Positions 18,025-28,686 of a stretch of DNA of 64,000 nucleotides are shown in pieces. Position 1 is the first letter of the stretch; each line of letters starts with the position of its first letter. The stretch is from Methylomonas koyamae (GTDB taxonomy: Bacteria > Pseudomonadota > Gammaproteobacteria > Methylococcales > Methylomonadaceae): the NCBI RefSeq assembly GCF_006483455.1, contig NZ_PPPU01000006.1, positions 62,001 to 126,000 of the forward strand, written 5' to 3'. Made by a program: the position numbers and the translations under genes. Under the pieces are notes generated by a model. The model was not told where the DNA came from. It did not search any database and saw only the letters and a list, made by a program, of their open reading frames with translations.

Positions 18025-19179
18025 ATGAATAGTCCGCAGCCACCCTATACGCTGTTGTTCAGCGCCGGCGAAGCGTCCGGCGACCGCCACGCCGCCAATA
18101 TGTTTTTGGAAATGAAACAACGTTACCCGGCGCTCGTCGGCATCGGCATGGGTGGCACCAAAATGCGCGAGGCCGGGATCGATGTGCGCTACGATTCGGC
18201 CGGTATCGGCGTGATCGGCTTGGTCGAGGTTTTGAAACACTACGGCGAAATACGGCGTGCCTTGCGGCTGATGCAACAGATCGTGGCCCGGGAAAAACCG
18301 GATTTGCTGGTTTGCGTCGATTACAAGGAATTCAATCTGAAATTGGCGCGGTTCGCCAAGCGGCAGGGCATCAAAGTCCTGTTTTACGTCAGTCCGCAGG
18401 TCTGGGCCTGGCGGCAGGGGCGGGTCAAAACCTACGGTAAGGCCATCGATATGATGGCGGTAATTTTCCCGTTCGAAACTCGATATTACGAAGCGGAAAA
18501 CGTGCCGGTCCGCTACGTCGGCCATCCTTCCGTCGATAAAGTGCATCCGCAACGCAGTAAAGCCGAGGACTTCGAGCTGTTCGGCCTGGATCCGGCCCGG
18601 CCGGTGGTCGGCATCTTGCCAGGCAGCCGAGGCAACGAGATCAAACGCATGTTGCCGGTGATGCTTGAAGCCGCCGAAAAACTGGCTGCAGTTCGGCCGC
18701 AGCTGCAATTTATTTTGCCGCAGGCGGATTCGATCGAAGATAGCGTGCTGGCCGAGCATTTGCAGCGGACCACCTTGTCGGTGCACGTCGTCAAGAGCCA
18801 GCCTTACGACGCCATTCAATGCTGCGACGCGGTAATGACCACCTCCGGCACCGCCTCGCTGGAAATCGCATTGCTGCAAGTACCGATGGTAATCGTCTAC
18901 CGGCTGGCGGCGTTTAGCTATTGGCTGGGCAAACGGCTGGTGAAAATCCCATTCATCGGCCTGCCCAACATCATCGCCGGCAAGGGTATTGTCCGCGAAT
19001 TGATTCAGGAACAATTGACCGCCGACAACCTGGCTGCAGAAATTGGGCGGCTATTGGACGATACCGCTTACCGCGAGGGCTGCATTGCCGAATTGGGCGA
19101 GGTCAAACGCCAACTCGGCCGCGGCGGCGGTTCGCGCAACATGGCCGAGCTGGCCTTGGAAATGCTGCGCGGCCGTTAG
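18025..19179 (+). CDS. lpxB: Lipid-A-disaccharide synthase LpxB
   Basis: 384 residues, full length. The N-terminal SAGEASGDRHAA and the VDYKEFNLKLARFAKRQGIK region, then QVWAWRQGR and LPGSRGNEI, are typical LpxB motifs. The enzyme joins UDP-2,3-diacylglucosamine and lipid X to form the tetra-acyl disaccharide 1-phosphate at the inner membrane. It follows the gnnA-gnnB pair by 56 bases, so its substrates may carry amide-linked chains. It converges with tgt. Confidence 0.97.
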   Translation: MNSPQPPYTLLFSAGEASGDRHAANMFLEMKQRYPALVGIGMGGTKMREAGIDVRYDSAGIGVIGLVEVLKHYGEIRRALRLMQQIVAREKPDLLVCVDYKEFNLKLARFAKRQGIKVLFYVSPQVWAWRQGRVKTYGKAIDMMAVIFPFETRYYEAENVPVRYVGHPSVDKVHPQRSKAEDFELFGLDPARPVVGILPGSRGNEIKRMLPVMLEAAEKLAAVRPQLQFILPQADSIEDSVLAEHLQRTTLSVHVVKSQPYDAIQCCDAVMTTSGTASLEIALLQVPMVIVYRLAAFSYWLGKRLVKIPFIGLPNIIAGKGIVRELIQEQLTADNLAAEIGRLLDDTAYREGCIAELGEVKRQLGRGGGSRNMAELALEMLRGR

Positions 19180-19188
19180 TTCGGCGTT

Positions 19189-20611
<1,423 letters not shown>

Positions 20612-21712
20612 ATGCATAATAAAAAAATACAGACCATATTAGTCGTCGACGATTCCCCGGAAAACGTCATCGTGCTTAGCGAATTGTTGCAGCCGCAATA
20701 CCGGGTCAGAGTGGCGACTTCGGGGCTGCGCGCGTTGCAAGTGGTCGCTACCACACCGCATCCGGATCTGATCCTATTGGACGTGATGATGCCGGAGATG
20801 GACGGCTACCAAGTGTTCGAGAACCTGCGCGCCGAGCCGGCGACGAGTCAGATCCCGGTGATTTTCGTCACGGCGATGGACAGTATGGAATCGGAACTGC
20901 GCGGCTTGGATGCCGGCGCGGTGGATTACATCACCAAGCCAATATTGCCGCAGATCGTGTTGGCGCGGGTGCGTACCCAGTTGGAATTGAAACAGGCCCG
21001 CGACTGGCTGAGCGATCAGAACGTCTATCTGGAAGCCGAGGTGACCAGACGGATGCGGGAAAACGAATTGATACAAAAGACCGCCATCCGGGCGTTGGCC
21101 CATTTGGCGGAAATCCGCGATCCGGAAACCGGAAACCACATCCTCCGTACCCAGGCCTATGTCCAGCATCTGGCCGAATCCTTGCAAAGCCACCCGCGCT
21201 TTGCCGGAATCCTGAGCGACCACTACGTCGATTTGCTGGCCCGGTCGGCCCCGCTACACGACATCGGCAAAGTCGGCATTCCGGACGTGATCCTACATAA
21301 ACCGGGGCCTTTGACAGTCGACGAGTGGAAAATCATGAAAACTCACGCCAAATTAGGCAGCGATGCGATCGAAATGGCGGAACGCGACGCCACCCCCAAT
21401 GTGGAATTCCTGGTGCTGGCCAAGGAAATCGCCCACTGGCACCATGAACAATGGGACGGCAGCGGTTATCCCGACGGTCTGGCGGGGGACGATATTCCGG
21501 TTTCGGCCCGCATCATGGCGATCGCCGACGTATTCGATTCCCTGATCTCCCGCCGAGTCTACAAGCCGCCGTTGCCGCCGGCGGATGCCAAAATCATCAT
21601 TGCCGAAGGCAGTGGCCGCCATTTCGACCCGGACATGGCCGAGGTATTCCTGGCGGATTTCGATTTCTATTGCGAAATCGCCCGCCGCAACCCTGACGGT
21701 CCGGAGAGGTAG
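20612..21712 (+). CDS. Response regulator with HD-GYP domain (RpfG family)
   Basis: 366 residues from the ATG at 20612; an open upstream frame back to 20414 has no support. The receiver (1-125) has phospho-acceptor Asp57 in ILLDVMMPEMDG and the Lys in YITKPI. The C-terminal HD-GYP phosphodiesterase domain has HDIGKVGIPD and HHEQWDGSGYPDGLAGDDIP, so metal and GYP residues are intact. The expected role is phosphorylation-controlled degradation of c-di-GMP. The stop is 4 bases before the next gene, and a large hybrid kinase that could phosphorylate it follows. Confidence 0.95.
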   Translation: MHNKKIQTILVVDDSPENVIVLSELLQPQYRVRVATSGLRALQVVATTPHPDLILLDVMMPEMDGYQVFENLRAEPATSQIPVIFVTAMDSMESELRGLDAGAVDYITKPILPQIVLARVRTQLELKQARDWLSDQNVYLEAEVTRRMRENELIQKTAIRALAHLAEIRDPETGNHILRTQAYVQHLAESLQSHPRFAGILSDHYVDLLARSAPLHDIGKVGIPDVILHKPGPLTVDEWKIMKTHAKLGSDAIEMAERDATPNVEFLVLAKEIAHWHHEQWDGSGYPDGLAGDDIPVSARIMAIADVFDSLISRRVYKPPLPPADAKIIIAEGSGRHFDPDMAEVFLADFDFYCEIARRNPDGPER

Positions 21713-21716
21713 CGGT

Positions 21717-22610
21717 ATGAACACGGCACCGAGCGTATTGCTGGTCGAAGACGAAGAGATCATATCCATAGTGATCGAAAGCATATTGCAGACCCGAGGT
21801 TATCGGATAGACCTTTGCAGTAACGGCATGCACGCCTGGGAAAAGTTGCAAGCCGATCCGGCTGCCTACGATCTGGTATTGCTGGATTGGGGCTTGCCTA
21901 GCCTGAACGGCATCGAGTTGTTGAACTTGATTAAAAGCGACCGGGTGTTGGCTGACATCCCGGTGATCATCGAAACCGCCCGTAGCGATAAAAACAGTAT
22001 TCAGCAGGGCTTGAGCCAGGGCGCTTATTACTATCTGACCAAGCCCTTTCAGCCCGAGGTGTTGCTGGCCGTTGTCGATGCCGCGTTGGAGCAGCGTAGC
22101 GAGTTGCGCGAAATGGTGGAAAACCTGCGCAGCGCGGAACGGCCGTTGGTATTGATGCGCGAAGGCCGGTTCAGCTTCCAGACCTTGGAAGACGCCCGGG
22201 TGTTGGCGACTCATCTGGCCAGAATCTGCCCGGAGCCGGAGCGGGCGGTGCAGGGCTTGCAAGAGCTGCTGATCAATGCCGTCGAACACGGCAACCTCGG
22301 AATTTCCTACGCCGAAAAAGGCCGTTTCGTATTGGCGGGAACCTGGACCGAAGAAATCGACCGCAGGCTGCAATTGCCCGAGTATCGGCAACTTTTCGCC
22401 GAGGTCTGCTTCCTGCGCGGCGACGACGAATTGCGCTTCACCATCACCGATCAAGGCAGCGGCTTCGATTGCTCGGGATACCTGGACTTTTCTCCGGAAC
22501 GGGCTTTCGATATCCACGGCCGCGGCATCGCGATGGCGCGGCATTTGAGTTTCGACAGTCTGGAATATGTCGGAAACGGCAATACCGCCATCGCCCGTTT
22601 CAAGTTATGA
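21717..22610 (+). CDS. Response regulator with GHKL (anti-sigma-kinase-like) ATPase domain
   Basis: 297 residues from the ATG at 21717. The receiver (1-125) has Asp57 in LVLLDWGLPSLNG and the Lys in YLTKPFQ. Residues 165-297 are an HATPase_c_2-like domain: QELLINAVEHGNLG (N-box), TDQGSGFD (G1), HGRGIAMARHL (G2). The same C-terminal domain ends the PP2C regulator at 4065-5738, so they may act in related partner-switching circuits. It starts 4 bases after the HD-GYP gene. Confidence 0.9.
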   Translation: MNTAPSVLLVEDEEIISIVIESILQTRGYRIDLCSNGMHAWEKLQADPAAYDLVLLDWGLPSLNGIELLNLIKSDRVLADIPVIIETARSDKNSIQQGLSQGAYYYLTKPFQPEVLLAVVDAALEQRSELREMVENLRSAERPLVLMREGRFSFQTLEDARVLATHLARICPEPERAVQGLQELLINAVEHGNLGISYAEKGRFVLAGTWTEEIDRRLQLPEYRQLFAEVCFLRGDDELRFTITDQGSGFDCSGYLDFSPERAFDIHGRGIAMARHLSFDSLEYVGNGNTAIARFKL

Positions 22611-22765
22611 GGATGCATCGGTACGTTTCGACCGGTTAAAACCAATGCTGCCCCGTTCCCGTTGCCTTGTTGTACGGTTTGCTTCGCGCGCGGAGGCGGC
22701 CGGCACCGCGCAATTTTTCGGGCCGGTCCGCTGCTCTCTTCCCTTCGGTTACCGCGCGAATTCCC

Positions 22766-25700
22766 ATGTCCAGCCTCAAACGTAGCCGGACGATCATCCC
22801 TTATCTCTTTGCCGTGGCTGCAGTTGCGGCGGTGTTTGCAGTGAGCCAGGGTTTACCCGCCGCCGGGCAGACGCCAGCCAGTTTGCTGTGGCTGATGTTG
22901 CCGATCATTTCCTGCGCGCTGTTTTGCGGGCCGGGGCCGGGTGTGGCTGCAACACTGGCGGCCGCAGCCGTTATGGTAACGGGGGCGGCGGCGGGCGAAG
23001 CCGGCCTTTCCTTCTGGCTTTTTCTGGCGAATGCGGTGTTGGTTTGCTGGGCAGGCTTGCTGCTGCAACGGCGCCGCAACCGGGAGCTGCAAAAAGCCAG
23101 AGCCGAGGCGGCCAATTTGGTGGACGAAGCCGTGATGGCACAGCAGCGGGCGGAGCTGGCCAGCACTGCTCTGCGCGAGAGCGAGCAACGGCTGCGGATG
23201 GCGCAAGAGGGGGCGCACGTCGGTATCTGGGATTGGGATATTGTTAACGACGTTTGCCATTGGTCGCCGGAATGCACCCGGCTTTACGGGCTGGAACCGG
23301 GCGACTTACGCAGCAATGCCGATTGGCTGTTGCGGGTGCATCCGGAGGATCAGCCGTTGATCGAGGCGCAATGGCGGGAGCGGGTGATGCAACATCTGCC
23401 GATCGACATTGAGTTCCGGTTTTTGCACCGTTCCGGCGAAATCCGCTGGATGGTCAGCCGCGGCCAGGCTCAGTACGACGCGGACGGCAAGCCGATCCGC
23501 TTGTTCGGCGTCAATCTTGACATTACCGAACGTAAAACGGCGGAGCAAGACCTGATGAAACTGGCTCAGGTCGTCGAACAGAATCCGTCCGGCATCATCG
23601 TCACCAACGCCGACGGCAAAATCGAATACGTCAATCAAGCTTTTCTGGCTCAAACCGGCTACAAGCGCGAAGACGTCTTGGGCGCCAACCCCCGATTTTT
23701 ACAATCCGGGAAAACCCCGCGGGCGGTATTTCGGGAAATGTGGCGAACGCTGCAAGAAGGCCGGGTTTGGAAAGGCGAATTCATCAACCGCGACAGACGC
23801 GGCCGGGAATACACCGAGTTTGTCAGCGTGATACCGATCCGCCAACCCGACGGCCGCGTCAGCCATTTTGTCTCGGTGCAGGAAGACATCACCGAAAAAA
23901 AACGGATCGGCGCGGAATTGGACCGGCATCGCCATCACCTGGAAGAATTGGTGGCCAGCCGCACTGCCGAGTTGGCGGCGGCCAGAGCGCAGGCGGACGC
24001 GGCCAACCAGGCCAAGACGGCATTTTTGGCCAACATGAGTCACGAGATCCGCACGCCGATGAATGCGATCATCGGTCTGACTTACCTATTGCGGCAAAGC
24101 CGCGTCGACGCCGAGCAGATCGACCGTTTGGATAAAATCGATAATGCGGCCCAGCATCTGTTAGCGGTAATCAACGACATCCTGGATTTGTCCAAAATCG
24201 AAGCCGGCCGCTTGGAATTGGAACACACCGATTTTTCGCTGCCGGCGCTGCTGGACCATGTTCGCTCGCTCATCGCCGATCAGGCCCGGCTCAAAGGTGT
24301 GAAGCTTGTGATCGATCAGGATGGCGTGCCGCAGTGGTTGCGCGGCGATCCGACCCGGTTGCGGCAGGCCATGTTGAATTACGCCAGTAATGCCGTGAAA
24401 TTTACCGAGCGCGGCGAGATCCGGCTGCTGGCCGAGTTGTTGGCGGAAGACGCGGACGGTTTGACTTTGCGTTTCGCGGTCGAGGATTCCGGCATCGGGA
24501 TCGCGGCGGACAAAATGCCGATGTTGTTCGAAACCTTTGCCCAGGCCGACGTCACGACCACCCGCAAATTCGGCGGTACCGGCCTCGGGCTGGCCATTAC
24601 CCGGCGTCTGGCGTGGATGATGGGAGGAGAGGCGGGTGCCGACAGCTGCGCCGGACAGGGCAGCCGGTTTTGGTTTACGGCTCGCTTGCAGCGCGGACAC
24701 GGGGAGGGCGAATGTAGCGTCGCCAAACCCAGTGGCGCGGAAGACGCCTTGAAGCTCCAGCATCCGGGGGCCCGTATTCTGTTGGTGGAAGACAATCCTA
24801 TCAATCGCGAAGTCGCACTGGAATTGCTGAACGGGATGGGCCTGGCCGTGACTACGGCCGAGAACGGCCGGGTTGCGGTCGATAAAGTCTTTGCCGACCG
24901 GTTCGATTTGGTGTTGATGGACGTGCAAATGCCGACAATGGACGGCTTGGAAGCGACCCGACTGATCCGGGAGCGGGCGGAATTTGCCAAGTTGCCGATC
25001 TTGGCGATGACGGCAAACGTGTTCGATGAAGACCGGCAAGAATGTCTGGCCGCGGGTATGAACGGATTCGTGGTCAAGCCGGTGGTTCCCGACGATTTGT
25101 ATCGGGCGTTGTTGGACTGGCTCGGGCGAAGCGTTACCCCGGCGCCGGCCGCCGAGCTGCCGTCTGCCGGATGCTCGGCGGACGCCAAGCGATCGGAAGC
25201 GCCGATTGCGATTGCCGGTTTGAACAGTCTGCAAGGTCTGGCCGTCGTCAGAGGAGACGGGGCAAAATACCGGCGGCTGTTGCGGATGTTCCGAGACGCT
25301 CATCGCGACGATACGAAACGGATAGTCGATGCGCTGTTGGAGCAACGCCGCGCCGAAGCCCGGGCCTTGGCCCATGCTTTGAAAGGCGTCGCCGCTACAC
25401 TGGGGGCCTTTGGCGTAGCCGCCGCGGCCGCCAGGCTGGATCAGGCCTTGCATGAGGAAACCGAGCTGGCCGGCTGCCTGGATTTGGTGCGACTATGCGA
25501 AGAGGAACTGAATCCGTTGTTGGCGGGAATCGAGGCCATGGGCGAAGCCGAGACGATTGCCGACGCAGATGCGGCTACCGACGTTCGCGCCGACGCCGCG
25601 ATTGCCGAATTGCAGAATCTGCTGGGCGAGGACAACGCGCTGGCCTGCCGTCTGGCCAAAAAGTACGCCGCAACCTTGGCTGCGGTGTTGGGGCAGGATT

Positions 25701-25810
25701 ACGCCGAATTTAGCCGGCAGATCGACGGCTTCAATTTCGTAGCGGCGTTGGCATTGCTGAATAAGGCGACCGGAAATTCCGGCCTGGGCGGGGAATCCGG
25801 CCCGCTGTAA
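22766..25810 (+). CDS. Membrane-bound hybrid sensor histidine kinase (PAS-PAS-HisKA-HATPase-REC-Hpt)
   Basis: 1014 residues from the ATG at 22766. Domain order: about four hydrophobic helices (8-105, MASE-like), PAS (140-255), PAS (262-378), HisKA with the phosphorylated His in NMSHEIRTPMN (His about 426), HATPase (525-645; DSGIGI, GGTGLGLAI), receiver (680-800; DLVLMDVQMP), then Hpt with AHALKGVAATLG. This is a full phosphorelay in one protein, of BarA/ArcB type. The natural outputs are the two response regulators directly upstream. The signal is unknown. Confidence 0.94.
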   Translation: MSSLKRSRTIIPYLFAVAAVAAVFAVSQGLPAAGQTPASLLWLMLPIISCALFCGPGPGVAATLAAAAVMVTGAAAGEAGLSFWLFLANAVLVCWAGLLLQRRRNRELQKARAEAANLVDEAVMAQQRAELASTALRESEQRLRMAQEGAHVGIWDWDIVNDVCHWSPECTRLYGLEPGDLRSNADWLLRVHPEDQPLIEAQWRERVMQHLPIDIEFRFLHRSGEIRWMVSRGQAQYDADGKPIRLFGVNLDITERKTAEQDLMKLAQVVEQNPSGIIVTNADGKIEYVNQAFLAQTGYKREDVLGANPRFLQSGKTPRAVFREMWRTLQEGRVWKGEFINRDRRGREYTEFVSVIPIRQPDGRVSHFVSVQEDITEKKRIGAELDRHRHHLEELVASRTAELAAARAQADAANQAKTAFLANMSHEIRTPMNAIIGLTYLLRQSRVDAEQIDRLDKIDNAAQHLLAVINDILDLSKIEAGRLELEHTDFSLPALLDHVRSLIADQARLKGVKLVIDQDGVPQWLRGDPTRLRQAMLNYASNAVKFTERGEIRLLAELLAEDADGLTLRFAVEDSGIGIAADKMPMLFETFAQADVTTTRKFGGTGLGLAITRRLAWMMGGEAGADSCAGQGSRFWFTARLQRGHGEGECSVAKPSGAEDALKLQHPGARILLVEDNPINREVALELLNGMGLAVTTAENGRVAVDKVFADRFDLVLMDVQMPTMDGLEATRLIRERAEFAKLPILAMTANVFDEDRQECLAAGMNGFVVKPVVPDDLYRALLDWLGRSVTPAPAAELPSAGCSADAKRSEAPIAIAGLNSLQGLAVVRGDGAKYRRLLRMFRDAHRDDTKRIVDALLEQRRAEARALAHALKGVAATLGAFGVAAAAARLDQALHEETELAGCLDLVRLCEEELNPLLAGIEAMGEAETIADADAATDVRADAAIAELQNLLGEDNALACRLAKKYAATLAAVLGQDYAEFSRQIDGFNFVAALALLNKATGNSGLGGESGPL

Positions 25811-25841
25811 CTGCGGTAATGCGGCGGCCGGGTGAGCCATC

Positions 25842-25861
25842 ACGCGTGTTTTAACACGCGT
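25842..25861. terminator. Palindromic hairpin between convergent genes
   Basis: ACGCGTGT and ACACGCGT pair perfectly (8 bp) around a TTTA loop. It lies after the hybrid kinase stop (25810) and after the convergent bacterioferritin stop (25943). Probable bidirectional terminator. Confidence 0.5.
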
Positions 25862-25942
25862 CGGTCGGGAGCTGAAACGGTCGACCGCCCTTGATGGCGG
25901 GCTGGTCGAACCGCAAGCCGGCGGAGTGCGTTGCGAGTGCGG

Positions 25943-26410
25943 TTAAATCTGCGATTGCAGATAGTTTTCCAAACCGACCATTTCGATCAAACCCAGTTGT
26001 TTTTCCAGCCAGTGGGCGTGGTCGATTTCGGTATCGTCCAGCATCACTTTCAAAATTTCCCGGGTTTGGTAGTCGCGGACGCTTTCGCAATAGGCCATGA
26101 CCTTACGTAAATCGGCCACCACTTTTAACTCGACCGCCAGATCGTTTTTCAACATGTCCGGCACCGTGGCGCCCACCGCCAGCGGTTCGCGTTTCGATAA
26201 ATCCGGCGTGCCTTCCAGAAACAGAATCCGCTTGATCAGCGCGTCGGCGTGGTTGGTTTCGTCCTGGACTTCGTGGTTGATGCGATCGTACAGCTTTTCC
26301 AGTCCCCAGTTTTGGTACATCCGCGAATGGATGAAATATTGGTCGATGGCCGTCAATTCGCCGGCCAGTAATTCGTTCAAGTAGCTAATGACTTGTTTGT
26401 CGCCTTGCAT
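25943..26410 (-). CDS. bfr: Bacterioferritin subunit lacking the haem-ligand methionine
   Basis: 155 residues from the ATG at 26410, preceded by GGGAGG. It aligns without gaps to E. coli Bfr through residue 67 by eye ([20 protein letters not shown]). Ferroxidase ligands Glu18, Glu51, His54 and the later Glu/His pair in [11 protein letters not shown] are kept, so iron oxidation and storage are expected. At position 52, where Met binds the inter-subunit haem, this protein has Thr (DETNHAD instead of DEMKHAD). It may form haem-free shells or mixed shells with a second Bfr encoded elsewhere. Confidence 0.93.
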   Translation of the reverse strand: MQGDKQVISYLNELLAGELTAIDQYFIHSRMYQNWGLEKLYDRINHEVQDETNHADALIKRILFLEGTPDLSKREPLAVGATVPDMLKNDLAVELKVVADLRKVMAYCESVRDYQTREILKVMLDDTEIDHAHWLEKQLGLIEMVGLENYLQSQI

Positions 26411-26498
26411 GGTCTGCCTCCCGCTGAATGTCTGCAATTACGCTGCCTGCTATGGTAATACAAATAACCTAGCTCCGTATCCGGTTTTCGTCGTAAAA

Positions 26499-26525
26499 CC
26501 CGCCCGCAGCGCCGGGTTGGGCGGG
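26499..26525 (-). terminator. Intrinsic terminator after the COG0523 GTPase gene
   Basis: On the minus strand CCCGCCC (26525-26519) pairs with GGGCGGG (26505-26499) and is followed by TTTTA. It sits 8 bases after the stop codon at 26533. A 7-bp all-GC stem plus T-run is a good rho-independent terminator. Confidence 0.7.
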
Positions 26526-26532
26526 ATCAGCG

Positions 26533-27513
26533 CTAGATCCGCAAGCCGGTTTCCGTGCCGAAAGCCTTGGTCAGATCTTCCGCTAACGCGTCGGTATTCC
26601 CGTCGGCGATGAATACCAGGCGCCCGTAGCGGTCGCTGCCATCGCGCGCTGGCAACACCTGGGGTGGATACAAGCGCTCCCCGGCTGCCTGCACCGCAAC
26701 CGGCTCCGTACGGTCGGCGAGATAAACCACGCCTTTGATACGCAGCAATTCGGGGTGGCCGGCGAGCAGTGAACTGAGGATGGATTCCAACCTTGACCAG
26801 GCCGGTGCAGCTGCCAAGACCACGGACAGGCTGTTGAAGCCGTGCGCAATCGGCGCGGTGCCCGGTAAACGCCGCAATTGCGGCGTGTCCAGGCCGAGTA
26901 TCTCCGCCGGAAGGTCCGTACCCGGTTGCAAGGTCAGAGTCGGCGTCGCCGGGGCCAAGGTGTGCAGGCGTTGCGCCAACGCATCTCGTTGCCCGGCAGC
27001 GGCCAGATCGGCATGCGTCAGCAGCAATCGGTCCGCCCATGCGACCTGGGCCACGGCTTCCGGGAAACGTTCGATTTGGTGGATCGCCGACGGGATCGCC
27101 AGCGTCGTCAGCACGGCCTGCAGCCGGTAGCGGCCGGCCAGCCAGCGCTCGCGCAACAGGGTATCCAGAATCGGCTCCGGGCTGGCGACGCCGCTGGTTT
27201 CGATCACGACGCGGGCGAACGGTTTGTCTGGCGCGGCGTCCCAGGCCATCCGCAAGTTTTTCAAGGTTGGTGCCAGCGCGCCTTTTACCTGGCAGCACAA
27301 ACAGCCGCCGGACAGCACGGTCAGCGGCGTGTCCTGGCGTTGCAGCAAATCCTGGTCGACCGGCTCGGCGCCGAATTCGTTGATCACCACCGCGGTGTTG
27401 ATACCGTCTGCGAGCAAGCGGTTCAGCAAGGTCGTCTTGCCGCTGCCGAGGAAGCCGGTAATCAACACGACCGGGATTTTGGGAAGAGGGGCGTTGGTTG
27501 CAGGTTTAAGCAA
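26533..27513 (-). CDS. CobW/COG0523 family GTPase
   Basis: 326 residues. Walker A GFLGSGKT (near 20), the metal-binding GCLCC motif of the family (near 70), the guanine-specificity and switch regions (ETSGVASP) and a shorter C-terminal CobW_C domain are visible. COG0523 GTPases act as metallochaperones (Zn, Co, Fe or nitrile hydratase). No partner gene identifies the metal here; bacterioferritin follows downstream on the same strand. A second, longer member at 38561-39556 lies in a zinc-type context. Confidence 0.9.
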   Translation of the reverse strand: MLKPATNAPLPKIPVVLITGFLGSGKTTLLNRLLADGINTAVVINEFGAEPVDQDLLQRQDTPLTVLSGGCLCCQVKGALAPTLKNLRMAWDAAPDKPFARVVIETSGVASPEPILDTLLRERWLAGRYRLQAVLTTLAIPSAIHQIERFPEAVAQVAWADRLLLTHADLAAAGQRDALAQRLHTLAPATPTLTLQPGTDLPAEILGLDTPQLRRLPGTAPIAHGFNSLSVVLAAAPAWSRLESILSSLLAGHPELLRIKGVVYLADRTEPVAVQAAGERLYPPQVLPARDGSDRYGRLVFIADGNTDALAEDLTKAFGTETGLRI

Positions 27514-27645
27514 ATCGTTTAGGTTCCGAGGTTGGTGACTTAGTCACTGAGGCAGCGGCCGGCCGGCGCTACATTGTAACCGCCTTGCGGCCGGCTGAGC
27601 CGGTCGAATAGGGCAACTCTAACAACAAGACGGTAGGTATCGGTT

Positions 27646-27819
27646 ATGAAAGAACTCATTTTCGGTTTTGCTTCGAACATCCTGCAGATGAATCTGCGCG
27701 ATCCGCACGACATCCCGTTTGCATTGCCGCTGATGCTGGCGGCGGGCTTGGGCTTTATCCTCGGCTTCATTTTTATCCAGTTGGTCGGTAACGAGCAGCG
27801 CCAACAGCGCGACGACTAA
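27646..27819 (+). CDS. 57-residue single-helix membrane protein
   Basis: ATG at 27646, stop TAA at 27817-27819; start MKELIFGFASN. A GGTAGGT stretch lies before the start. Residues 25-47 form one strongly hydrophobic helix (FALPLMLAAGLGFILGFIF), followed by a charged tail (NEQRQQRDD). The size, single helix and filled gap between its neighbours make it a likely real small protein. No function can be read. Its end overlaps by four bases the end of the convergent Crp/Fnr gene. Confidence 0.55.
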   Translation: MKELIFGFASNILQMNLRDPHDIPFALPLMLAAGLGFILGFIFIQLVGNEQRQQRDD

Positions 27820-28484
27820 TCGCCGGCGGACAGCATGTCGCGTAACGCGGCGGCGTCGACGATTTCGATGCTGCCGCGGCTTAAATTCAGCCAGCCCAGG
27901 CTTTCGAAACGCTTCAAATGCCTGGACACCACTTCGCGTACCGAGCCCAATTCCAGCGCCAGTTCCTGGTGGGTTTTCCGGATCGGATTTGTCTTCTCCG
28001 CCAACAGCGTTTGCGCCAGCCGCTGGTCGATACTGGCGAAACTCAAGGCCGCCATGCGTTTGATCACGTCGGCCAGCCGCCCCGAAAAATTGCGAAATAC
28101 GAACTCGCGGAAAAACGCCGATTGCTGCAAACAACGCTGGAATACGTGGGCCGGAATCGCGAACGCGCTGATGTCGGTTTCGGTGTAACCCTCCGCCGGA
28201 TAGGCACTGTCGCCGAGCAGGCAGGACGTAGTCAGTACGCAGGAATCGCCCGGTAACACCCGGTACAGCAATACCTCGCGGCCGTCGGCCGACAAAATCT
28301 GCGCCTTGACGCTGCCGGACAGCAGCAACAAATAATTGTCGCAAGCCTGGCCCGGATAAAACACCTGCTGCCCGGCCGGCACCGTCACCAGCGTCGCCGC
28401 CGCCATCAACTGCGCCACCACCGCATCCCCGCAACCGGCGAATTCCGGGAACTGGTCTTTCCAGGCGTTGGCGTGTTTGAGCAT
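27816..28484 (-). CDS. Crp/Fnr family transcription regulator
   Basis: 222 residues: an N-terminal cyclic-nucleotide-binding fold (about 20-130; VFYPGQACDNYLLLLSGSVKAQ) and a C-terminal winged helix with recognition region HQELALELGSVREVVSRHLKRF (about 170-192). It lacks the N-terminal Cys cluster of Fnr, so an oxygen-sensing 4Fe-4S centre is unlikely. The recognition helix VREVVSRHLKRF is like Dnr/Crp-type regulators. Its effector and targets are unknown. No regulated promoter is obvious nearby. Confidence 0.92.
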   Translation of the reverse strand: MLKHANAWKDQFPEFAGCGDAVVAQLMAAATLVTVPAGQQVFYPGQACDNYLLLLSGSVKAQILSADGREVLLYRVLPGDSCVLTTSCLLGDSAYPAEGYTETDISAFAIPAHVFQRCLQQSAFFREFVFRNFSGRLADVIKRMAALSFASIDQRLAQTLLAEKTNPIRKTHQELALELGSVREVVSRHLKRFESLGWLNLSRGSIEIVDAAALRDMLSAGD

Positions 28485-28686
28485 GGGGGTGTCGGGTGGT
28501 TATTGCATTTTGGGATTATACGGTGTCTGGGGTAGCCGATGGAGTTTGGTAGTTTGGCGAGATTTAACCGGGGATGGAGATGTTTGTTAGAATGGGCCGG
28601 GTTGTATTTCAGCTCGGAATGGGTGATATACGGAACTTTTTGATTACTAGTTAGGTAGGTGGGCAACCCCTCAGTGGAGAATTAAC

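Noticed and set aside
22667-22765. N-terminal extension of the hybrid kinase from a TTG
   Set aside because: It is an Arg/Pro-rich stretch before the first membrane helix; the ATG at 22766 gives a normal membrane-protein start.
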